This document shows positions 15,917 through 22,502 of a DNA stretch of 64,000 nucleotides, one piece after another (position 1 is the stretch's first letter; every line of letters starts with the position of its first letter). The stretch is taken from the NCBI GenBank assembly GCA_005223045.1, contig NJBM01000017.1, forward strand, positions 1 to 64,000, given 5' to 3'. Under the pieces are notes generated by a model that saw only the letters and a program-made list of their open reading frames with translations, was not told the DNA's origin and did no database searches. The stretch is from Planctomycetes bacterium B3_Pla. Its GTDB lineage: Bacteria > Planctomycetota > Phycisphaerae > Sedimentisphaerales > Anaerobacaceae. The translations under genes and the position numbers were made by a program.

Positions 15917-17257
15917 TCATCGCCTGATAAACAGGCCTATGACCGCACTGATGATGCACGCTGCCGCTACAACAGGGAAGACCAAAGTTGTATTGTCAAC
16001 AATTGCTCCTGTCGCAGAGTCCAATACAGTGTGTGATTCAATCATCCTGCCGATTAACGGACTGACAAGTCCGGCAAAAAGGTAAGCGAAAAAGTCCATT
16101 ATACCGACGCCCGTCCCAGTTCTGCTGTGACCGAGCAAATCGGGGCACAACGCCCAAAAAGCCGACTGGGAACCATAGGCAAAGAATCCGCACAAGAACA
16201 GAATTATAATACCCGCTGAATGGCCTCTCGGCAAAAAGAACATTATCATCGACGCGATCGCAGCAAGGGTCATAAATGAAGAAATCAGCTTCCAGCGTAC
16301 CGAGTGGAACACTTTATCTGATATCCACCCTCCTGTAACCGCGCCTAACGCCATACCCACAGGAAGCGCAATACTTATCCAGGCAGCTTGCGAGTTCTTC
16401 CAGTCCTTGCCGAGAAAGTGTACCGGCACCCAGATCAGCAATCCATAACGAGCCGAACTCTGGAAGCCGATAGCAATGCTGGCCGCCATGAAACGCCAAT
16501 TGCTCAAAACAACCTTATAACGCTGAAGCGATGTTTCTGCAGCATCATACTCAGAATCTTCAACCGCTTCGGCTACAGGTTCTTTATCTTCCGCCTTTTT
16601 CGCATCTTCTGCCAAATCATCATGCGGCGAATCATAGCCGAGGTCTTCAGGCCGATCCCTGACAATTAGATAATACACCGCGCCACCGACCAGAAGAAGC
16701 AGTACCGGCAGCCGGAAAATCCATCGCCAGTCCAGGTCTAGTGTCTTTAGTACTAACAGCGGCGTTATGAACGCGAGTACTGACGACATTCCCGCCGCGA
16801 ACATAAGAAAGCCGAATGCCTTGCCCCGTTCGTGATGTCCCCACCAGTTGGACATTACCTTGCTGCCCGGCGCCCATCCCATTGACTGGACAAAACCATT
16901 TCCCGTCCACGGAACAAAAAGACTCCAGAAACCGACTCCGAAACTGACAACCCAGTTGAATCCACATGACAGAACTGCGCCAAGGCTCATCATTAACCTT
17001 CCGCCATATTTATCTCCGAGGTTCCCATTGATAGCCTGACCAATTGCGTAGGCCCATAATAGAGATGTGCCGAAATATCCCAGTGTCGTCTTGCTGAGCC
17101 CAAGTTCTTCCTCTATGCAGGGTATTGCAAATCCAAAAGTCTGTCTGCCTGTATAGTAAAACAGATAGCAAAACATCGTTGCCAGGAGCATTCGTCTTTT
17201 TGCGGAATTATAGCTTGATTGCCGTGAAATTTTATCGTAAATATCTGGGGATACCAT
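15917..17257 (-). CDS. MFS transporter of the organophosphate:phosphate antiporter (GlpT/UhpT) type
   Basis: About 446 residues with twelve hydrophobic segments. FYYTGRQTFGFAIP in the first helix corresponds to the conserved first-helix region of GlpT/UhpT/PgtP, and SMGWAPGSKVMSNWW to the family's substrate-cavity helix. It probably moves an organic phosphate or related anion across the inner membrane. The ATG at 17257 is preferred to one at 17314, because the extra residues are Arg-rich and are encoded by repeat DNA also present upstream of 14331. The dehydrogenase downstream is likely in the same operon and may act on the imported compound. Confidence 0.88.
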   Translation of the reverse strand: MVSPDIYDKISRQSSYNSAKRRMLLATMFCYLFYYTGRQTFGFAIPCIEEELGLSKTTLGYFGTSLLWAYAIGQAINGNLGDKYGGRLMMSLGAVLSCGFNWVVSFGVGFWSLFVPWTGNGFVQSMGWAPGSKVMSNWWGHHERGKAFGFLMFAAGMSSVLAFITPLLVLKTLDLDWRWIFRLPVLLLLVGGAVYYLIVRDRPEDLGYDSPHDDLAEDAKKAEDKEPVAEAVEDSEYDAAETSLQRYKVVLSNWRFMAASIAIGFQSSARYGLLIWVPVHFLGKDWKNSQAAWISIALPVGMALGAVTGGWISDKVFHSVRWKLISSFMTLAAIASMIMFFLPRGHSAGIIILFLCGFFAYGSQSAFWALCPDLLGHSRTGTGVGIMDFFAYLFAGLVSPLIGRMIESHTVLDSATGAIVDNTTLVFPVVAAACIISAVIGLFIRR

Positions 17258-17296
17258 ACCTATTTCTCTTCTTCGCCGCCTTGACTGCCTGGTCTG

Positions 17297-17346
17297 TAAC
17301 CATCCACGAGACATATATTGTCAAACGTAGGTTTGTTTGTCACGGA
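17297..17346 (-). repeat. 50-bp upstream element, copy 2
   Basis: Almost identical to copy 1 (one difference within the 50 bases). It lies 40 bases upstream of the MFS start codon at 17257, and the shared sequence continues up to and into that start codon. Confidence 0.85.
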
Positions 17347-17385
17347 TTATTTGGGGAAACGGCAGAGTTCAGAATAGCTGGTGGC

Positions 17386-17422
17386 CCTGATTCTGGATTC
17401 CCACTTTCGCGGGAATGACAAG
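17386..17422. repeat. Short palindromic intergenic repeat (TGGATTCCCACTTTCGCGGG type)
   Basis: Contains TTCCCACTTTCGCGGGAA, a short dyad followed by TGACA. A longer member of the same kind lies at 52716-52806. Repeats of this type are common between genes in many environmental bacteria. Confidence 0.6.
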
Positions 17423-17460
17423 ACATGGAGTATTCAATATTAGCCGAACTGAGTGGACTA

Positions 17461-17637
17461 TTAGGGATGCACCCTGTTTTCCCTTCTTGGGCTTATCCTT
17501 TTCGCGGGCAGCCGAACCGTCTTGAGGTTGCGTGATCGCTCTTTCAGGTCCTTACAGATGGCCGCGAGATCAAAGTTGAATTCGCGCGCATGCTCGGCCC
17601 GATACTTGTGGATTTCTTCGTTAATCGGATCTTTCAT
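17461..17637 (-). CDS. Small conserved soluble protein (58 residues)
   Basis: A short gene starting MKDPINEEIHKYRAEHAREF, continuing with NFDLAAICKDLKERSR and ending in a basic TVRLPAKRISPRREN tail. The pattern (KDPI.EE..K.RAEHA..FN.DL.AIC.DL) is one I recognise from a family of small hypothetical proteins widespread in planctomycetes and cyanobacteria, often near toxin-antitoxin or other accessory genes; function unknown. There is only a weak purine-rich ribosome site (AGAAG), but copy 3 of the 50-bp element lies 34 bases upstream. No toxin partner was seen next to it. Confidence 0.65.
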   Translation of the reverse strand: MKDPINEEIHKYRAEHAREFNFDLAAICKDLKERSRNLKTVRLPAKRISPRRENRVHP

Positions 17638-17670
17638 GGTCGGTTTCTTCTGCGTTCGCGCCGTTTTCTA

Positions 17671-17720
17671 TAACCATCCACAAAGTATATGCTGTCAAAC
17701 GTAGGTTTGTTTGTCACCGA
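17671..17720 (-). repeat. 50-bp upstream element, copy 3
   Basis: Same invariant GTGACAAACAAACCTAC core and TTGACA on the minus strand, with GCATATACTTTGTGG after it. It lies just upstream of the 58-codon gene at 17637 and downstream of the pseudopilin gene. Flanks are not shared with copies 1 and 2, so the conserved unit is the 50 bases themselves. Confidence 0.8.
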
Positions 17721-17746
17721 TTCTGTTGGAGCTAAACCGCCTTTCA

Positions 17747-18547
17747 TTAGTCCTTGAACGTTCTCATCCATTGCGGCCAGTCTTCGGGCAGGACGCCGCC
17801 TGCTTTGGTCCAGGCGTTTGCCATATTGAATCCGCGATACCAGTTGAGCGCCCACAACTCCTTTAGTCCCGTCTTTCTAACAGACCAATCCATAAAAAGA
17901 TAGTTCGCAAAGCCAACGTGACGGTTGATGCAGGCCCGCTTCATCTCGCCCGCACCGCCGGTTTTTGCAACGTCACCGGGGTAGTCCGGCGGACGGTCCG
18001 TATCATACGGATAGACATCGTACCACATGCAGTCGAACAACAAGGGAATCTCGGCGGCTCCTTTGACGTTGACGGTTCGCCAGCGATGATCCGATCTGGC
18101 TGCACCCGCCGGCGTGTCGTACGCCAATTCATTCATGCCGTAGCTGCCGTAGTCGCCCTCGATTTTCGGCCCGGACCACGCCGGCTCATCACCGGCCAAT
18201 CCTCTCCCGAAGACGCCCCATGCCGCGAATGATCCTCGAGCACCTTCCGACATGGGCTTTGTAGCCTCCGGACAAACACGGATTTTGGGTTCCAGATAGT
18301 AAGCCCGCATGCCACCGATCCATGTGCCGTCAATCCCGCCACCGTACCCATCCATGAGCAACCCATCGTTGTCATCGGTGTACATGACGAACACGAGGGC
18401 CCATTCATGCAGATTGGCCTTGCACGCCGCTGCCCCGGCTTGTTTGCGGACACGCTGCAATGCCGGCATCAATATCGCCAGCAACAATGCGATAATGGCA
18501 ATTACCACCAGAAGCTCTATTAAAGTGAATCCTTCTTGCCTGCGCAT
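17747..18547 (-). CDS. Type II pseudopilin-like protein with planctomycete H-x9-D tail
   Basis: About 266 residues. MRRQEGFTLIELLVVIAIIA is a textbook type IV prepilin/pseudopilin N-terminus (cleavage after Gly6, methylated Phe, Glu at +5). The mature part has NRHVGFANYLFMDWS near the end, the H-x9-D motif seen in the abundant DUF1559-related pseudopilins of planctomycetes and Lentisphaerae. Cysteines in RVCPEAT and DCMW may pair. The ATG at 18547 is chosen because it gives the standard prepilin leader; a longer frame to 18622 adds unrelated residues. Likely an extracytoplasmic structural or secretion-system protein. Confidence 0.85.
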   Translation of the reverse strand: MRRQEGFTLIELLVVIAIIALLLAILMPALQRVRKQAGAAACKANLHEWALVFVMYTDDNDGLLMDGYGGGIDGTWIGGMRAYYLEPKIRVCPEATKPMSEGARGSFAAWGVFGRGLAGDEPAWSGPKIEGDYGSYGMNELAYDTPAGAARSDHRWRTVNVKGAAEIPLLFDCMWYDVYPYDTDRPPDYPGDVAKTGGAGEMKRACINRHVGFANYLFMDWSVRKTGLKELWALNWYRGFNMANAWTKAGGVLPEDWPQWMRTFKD

Positions 18548-18699
18548 GATCTTTTGCCCTTCTCTCTCAAAGAGACACAATGAGCGATGCTGGTACGCTT
18601 TTCTGTCGCAATTATAGCACACTCACACTTAGCAATACAAGGTTAATCCGGCGACACCATAGCTGTTTCACTTTTTCGCCACCTCGACTGACTCGTTTG

Positions 18700-18749
18700 C
18701 AGCCAACCACAAGGTATATGCTGTCAAGTGTAGGTTTGTTTGTCACAGA
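18700..18749 (-). repeat. 50-bp upstream element, copy 4
   Basis: Keeps the invariant GTGACAAACAAACCTAC and TTGACA, with more substitutions elsewhere (GTGGTTGGCTG). It lies about 150 bases upstream of the pseudopilin start, immediately next to the stop codon of the decayed decarboxylase copy at 18754. Confidence 0.78.
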
Positions 18750-18753
18750 CTAT

Positions 18754-19116
18754 TCAGTATTCCCCGAACTGTGCTGCCAACTCAGTCAATCGTTTGAGCC
18801 TCTCGGGTTTGACATGGGGGGCTACGCTGCATGGTGAGGATAGTATGTATCCGCCGCCGGGCTTGCCGATCCTGATTCGCTGCTTAACGGCTCGCTCGAA
18901 GGTCTCGTCATCTGCGCCGAGCATCTCATTGACAGCATCGAGATTGCCCTTGAAGAAGAATCGTTCGCCGTACTTTGACTTTGCGCCTTGAAGATTCACG
19001 GTCCCGAGCGGCGGGGGTCTAAAGTGTCAATTCCGTCGACGTTGGTTTCGCTCATCAGGTCCAGGGGGTCACAAATTCCTCATACATGTGTCGGCTGATG
19101 ACTCCCGCGCCGCTGT
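18754..19116 (-). pseudogene. Decayed duplicate of the uroporphyrinogen decarboxylase-like gene
   Basis: Matches the 3' part of the intact gene at 21305-22486 almost base for base: KSKYGERFFFKGNLDAVNEM and SVAPHVKPERLK are shared. It is broken in two ways. A G-run near 19013 has lost one base (five G instead of six), and about 82 bases corresponding to 21616-21697 are missing between AGG/GGG microhomologies near 19066. Homology ends near 19116; the 5' two thirds of the gene are absent. It is a segmental duplicate, not a functional gene. Confidence 0.85.
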
Positions 19117-19712
19117 CCCTGGTTTCTGGAGACATGACATTTGTCGTTGGCAAGGAAAGTCCGGCATAAAGAGCATTAAAGTTGCCGACATACAGGGGCT
19201 CTCCATGGTCCTGTGCCGGAGCGGTTGGCAAGTCAATTGTTCCGAGAAAGATCGCCTGATAATGGGGAACTCCAAACAAATTCCCGCTCAACGCATCGCC
19301 CTCTTCAAAAGAAGTCGCATACAAACCCATTGAAAATAAGGATTTAATGGTGTTGAGGCGGGTTGTTGATACTTTTTCTCATAAAAGAGAAGTTTACCCT
19401 TGCCCTGCCTTCTCATCAATGGGAAAATGGTAGTTGTATTACGCTTCATTTGTAGATTATGTTGGTTATGCCCCGGTAAGGGTGGTTTTGAATATTTCAT
19501 TGAAGCCGCGAGCTTGGAATATCTATGAATCGGCCAAATGAATCGATGAGTAGGGACTCGCCTGGTCATTAAGCTGGAGTTGACTGTATCCCGGTTAAGG
19601 CTCCTTGGCATTTTAGTGAGTTTTTCTATCGTTTCAGAATTCCCCCTGAAACGGCAATCGAGGACCGTAGCTTACTCAAGAAGAATGAACAAAGAGAGAA
19701 AGGAAGGAACAC
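19117..19712. other. Gene-free stretch with an unidentified coding remnant
   Basis: On the minus strand, 19117-19330 stays open and reads like protein (SGNLFGVPHYQAIFLGTIDL), joined in frame to the end of the decarboxylase relic (MYEEFVTP). It has no ribosome site or recognisable family and is probably a gene fragment brought together with the relic. From 19331 to 19712 no gene is seen; this part should contain the promoter of the OmpW-like gene. Confidence 0.5.
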
Positions 19713-20369
19713 ATGAAAGATGCACCACGTTTTACCAAAGTCGTATTCATAATGACTTGTGCGTTTGTAGTAGCTGGAATTCTCCCTTGCGCGGCATTGG
19801 CCGAGAACGGGAAAAGTCCGTGGATGATAAGAGCTCGCCTCTTATGCGTAGAGCCTGATGATGATAGCTCTACCATTACAGTAATCGGAGGTAAAGCCGA
19901 AGTTGATGACTCCATTGCCGGCGACGTTGATTTCAGCTATTTCTTCACTGATAATGTCGCGGCAGAACTGACACTTGCAGTATCTGAGCATGACGTTGAC
20001 GCAAAAAATACCTCAGTGGGCAATATTGATCTCGGAGACGTGAAACTTTTGCCGCCGACCCTGACCCTGCAGTATCATTTGATTCCTGACGGCAAATTTC
20101 GCCCATATATTGGTGCAGGTGTCAATTATACGGTTTTCTTTGATGATGATCCAGGTGATGCTACAAGTATTGATTATGACAATGCCTTTGGCTTTGCACT
20201 TCAAGCAGGAGTTGATATTGGGATCAATGAGCACTGGGCTATTAATTTTGATGTGAAAAAGATATGGCTGAGCACAGACGTTTCTATAAGAGCATTGGGC
20301 AGCAACCTGAAAACGGAGGTGGATATTGATCCCTGGCTTTTCGGTATCGGCCTGGCATATCGTTTCTAA
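19713..20369 (+). CDS. OmpW-family outer-membrane beta-barrel protein
   Basis: A 218-residue protein with a signal peptide (VVFIMTCAFVVAGILPCAALA) and an eight-stranded-barrel pattern of alternating residues. SPWMIRARLLCVEPDDDSS, LTLQYHLIPDGKFRPYIGAG and INEHWAINFDVKKIWLSTD are characteristic OmpW segments, and the chain ends in the outer-membrane type GIGLAYRF. AAGGAAGG precedes the ATG. OmpW proteins form narrow hydrophobic channels for small apolar compounds. A terminator follows at 20442, so it is probably monocistronic. Confidence 0.92.
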   Translation: MKDAPRFTKVVFIMTCAFVVAGILPCAALAENGKSPWMIRARLLCVEPDDDSSTITVIGGKAEVDDSIAGDVDFSYFFTDNVAAELTLAVSEHDVDAKNTSVGNIDLGDVKLLPPTLTLQYHLIPDGKFRPYIGAGVNYTVFFDDDPGDATSIDYDNAFGFALQAGVDIGINEHWAINFDVKKIWLSTDVSIRALGSNLKTEVDIDPWLFGIGLAYRF

Positions 20370-20441
20370 AATCACTGACAGAGAATGCGGTGATGTCAGC
20401 GGGAGTTAAATAGTAAGAATCCTTCCGGTCAAGAGAGATGC

Positions 20442-20484
20442 AGAGGCTGTTTCAAACAAAGTGAGGCAGCCTCTTTTTCTTTTT
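20442..20484 (+). terminator. Rho-independent terminator after the OmpW gene
   Basis: AGAGGCTG at 20442-20449 pairs with CAGCCTCT at 20467-20474, followed directly by a T-rich tail (TTTTCTTTTTA). It ends the OmpW transcript 70 bases after the stop codon. Confidence 0.82.
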
Positions 20485-20553
20485 ATACGGTGATAGGATC
20501 GCATATTTTGGACACTTACTTCTGAATGGGTAATTGGGTTACAATATGGGAAA

Positions 20554-20580
20554 TCCCGGAACAAACAAGCTTGTTCGGGA
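20554..20580. promoter_or_regulatory. Inverted repeat upstream of the Rrf2 gene, possible operator
   Basis: TCCCGGAACAA and TTGTTCGGGA are inverted around a six-base centre, with one bulged base. It ends 17 bases before the Rrf2 start codon at 20598, a usual place for autoregulation. The function is inferred from position and symmetry only. Confidence 0.45.
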
Positions 20581-20597
20581 AGTACGGAGAGAAATAT

Positions 20598-21113
20598 ATG
20601 AAAGTCACAAAATCTGCCGGTTATGCTGTACACGCGCTGATGTATATGGTCAGGCACAGCACGCAGTTGCCGGTCACAGCCGTCACGGTCGCCAGGGCAG
20701 AGGGAATACCACCCCAGTATCTTGCAAAGATATTTCAGCAGCTTGCCAAAGCACACTTCGTCAAAGCGATCAGGGGCAGGAAAAAAGGGTATGTTTTTGC
20801 CAGGCCGCCGGAGCAGATCACTTTGCTCGAGTTGTTAGAAGCTATTGAGGGCGGGCCGTTATTCGACGATTGCTTTCTGAGACATTGCGAATGCGGGGGC
20901 ACGCCGGACAATTGTCGTGTTTTTTCAATGTGGACCGACGCCGTGAGGCAAATCAAGAAAGAGCTTGAGGACACGACAATAGCCTCAGCCACGTGGGCCC
21001 ACCCCGAGCATCGCTTCATGAGCCTGCGGGAGTCACTCGCCGGCGCAGAGAAAAGACAAGGAACAATCTCAGCGGCGGCAGCGTCTGCCGCTAAAGTGCC
21101 AGATGTGTCATAA
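20598..21113 (+). CDS. Rrf2-family transcriptional regulator with cysteine cluster
   Basis: A 171-residue Rrf2 protein. MKVTKSAGYAVHALMYM is the family N-terminus, IPPQYLAKIFQQLAKAHFVK the recognition helix, and RGRKKGYVFA the wing. CFLRHCECGGTPDNC has four cysteines and is the usual place of an iron-sulfur ligand or redox sensor (IscR/NsrR-like). The ATG at 20598 with GGAGA at 20586 fits the family start; the frame runs further upstream without support. A Ser/Ala-rich tail follows. Targets are unknown; the OmpW gene upstream is a candidate besides itself. Confidence 0.92.
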   Translation: MKVTKSAGYAVHALMYMVRHSTQLPVTAVTVARAEGIPPQYLAKIFQQLAKAHFVKAIRGRKKGYVFARPPEQITLLELLEAIEGGPLFDDCFLRHCECGGTPDNCRVFSMWTDAVRQIKKELEDTTIASATWAHPEHRFMSLRESLAGAEKRQGTISAAAASAAKVPDVS

Positions 21114-21193
21114 TAGCTCAAATTTCCAAGCTCGATATGGTACATATACGCCATCCCCGAGTTAGGACTTGTCATGTCCAACCATAATCCATA

Positions 21194-21216
21194 GAGCCAT
21201 CATAACAATATGGCTC
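21194..21216. terminator. Weak hairpin between convergent genes
   Basis: GAGCCAT (21194-21200) pairs with ATGGCTC (21210-21216) around a nine-base loop, between the end of the Rrf2 gene and the end of the decarboxylase-like gene on the other strand. The downstream tract is AAAAG rather than T-rich, so termination is uncertain. Confidence 0.35.
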
Positions 21217-21304
21217 AAAAGAACAAATCCACATGAAGGCAAGTGTCCAAGACAACAAATCAACCCCTGGTTCTCCGGCACGCTCCTAAAAGGCTGAAGG
21301 TGCA

Positions 21305-22486
21305 TCAGTACTCCCCGAACTGTGCCGCCAACTCAGTCAATTGTTTGAGCCTCTCGGGTTTGACGTGGGGGGCTACGCTGCACGCCGAGGATAGTATGTA
21401 TCCGCTGCCGGGTTTGCCGATCCGGATTCGTTTCTTCACGGCCTGCTCGAAGGTCTCGTCATCTGCGCCGAGCATCTCGTTGACTGCATCGAGATTTCCT
21501 TTGAAAAAGAATCGCTCGCCGTACTTGGACTTTGCTTCTTCGAGATGTACGGTGCCGAGCGGCGGGGGGTCTAAAGTGTCAATTCCATCGACACTTGTCT
21601 TGCTCATCAGGTCCAGGCGGTCGCCGATTGCACCACACGTGTGAACATAAGATTTTGAACCGTGTTGGCGTATCGCTTGGTAAAGCTGATCTTCATAGGG
21701 GGTCACAAATTCCTCATACATTTGGCGGCTGATGAAACCGGCTCCGGCAAAGGCTGAGCTGACAAGGATCGCGTCCGGTTTGCACGCGGCATAGACTTCG
21801 ACTTGGGCGAGCATGTTTTGAGTAAAGACAGCCAAAGCCTCGTGGCACTTGCCGGGATCGTCAACCAGGGCGATAAGGGCCTGTTCGTAGCCGAACAACT
21901 CCATAAGATGGGTAAAAGGTGAGAATACTTCTGCATGGATCGAGACATGGGGTGCGAGCCTCTGAACTTCTTTCAGCGTGTCCGTGAACCATGCTGGATA
22001 AACGGCCGGATCAGAAAGATCGGCTTGAGGGTCGATGCCCCAAAGCTCGGGTGCGTGCCACGTGTTCCACACATAACCGGGCATCCTGTATGTTGCGGGA
22101 TCGTCAATGTCAACCGATCTGTAGTCTGCCCGTTCCAAAGGCTTTTGCCCGTTTTGATATGTCTGTGCATTGTCATCCGGCGGGAAAATCGTTTCCAGTC
22201 CTGATTTCCATAAGAGGTGTTCGTTGTTGTCGATTGTCTCAGATGCCTTGAGATTGTTCTTCCAGTCGGGCGGTCTGCCGGGCAGATTAACTAAAATACC
22301 GTCGAATTCATATTCCTGCTGTAGTTCCACCAAGGCCCTGGCAAAAGTCTCGCTGTCGAACCATATTTCCGACGGTTTGTAGTTGCAGTTCAGGAAGTAG
22401 TGCCCGAGCGCAAGCTGGCACATCACCGGAACCCGGTCTAGTTCCTGATGGTTCATTGCCGCAGCGGTGCGTTGTTTTGAATTCAT
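21305..22486 (-). CDS. Uroporphyrinogen decarboxylase-like corrinoid methyltransferase-type protein
   Basis: A 393-residue member of the URO-D/MtaA superfamily. The zinc-binding His-x-Cys of methylcobalamin methyltransferases is visible in SYVHTCGAIGDRLDLM, and a third ligand is likely in LSSACSVAPHVKPERL. True heme-pathway URO-D residues are not obvious, so a methyltransferase role is more likely. The ATG at 22486 (NSKQRTAAAMNHQELDRVPV) matches the family start; a purine-rich GGAAGG touches it. It begins 16 bases after the stop of the large PQQ protein and is probably co-transcribed. A decayed copy lies at 18754. Confidence 0.87.
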   Translation of the reverse strand: MNSKQRTAAAMNHQELDRVPVMCQLALGHYFLNCNYKPSEIWFDSETFARALVELQQEYEFDGILVNLPGRPPDWKNNLKASETIDNNEHLLWKSGLETIFPPDDNAQTYQNGQKPLERADYRSVDIDDPATYRMPGYVWNTWHAPELWGIDPQADLSDPAVYPAWFTDTLKEVQRLAPHVSIHAEVFSPFTHLMELFGYEQALIALVDDPGKCHEALAVFTQNMLAQVEVYAACKPDAILVSSAFAGAGFISRQMYEEFVTPYEDQLYQAIRQHGSKSYVHTCGAIGDRLDLMSKTSVDGIDTLDPPPLGTVHLEEAKSKYGERFFFKGNLDAVNEMLGADDETFEQAVKKRIRIGKPGSGYILSSACSVAPHVKPERLKQLTELAAQFGEY

Positions 22487-22502
22487 CCTTCCGCCGGTAC
22501 GT

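Noticed and set aside
19288..19611. 107-codon minus-strand frame
   Set aside because: Basic, low-complexity composition, no ribosome site and no recognisable pattern.
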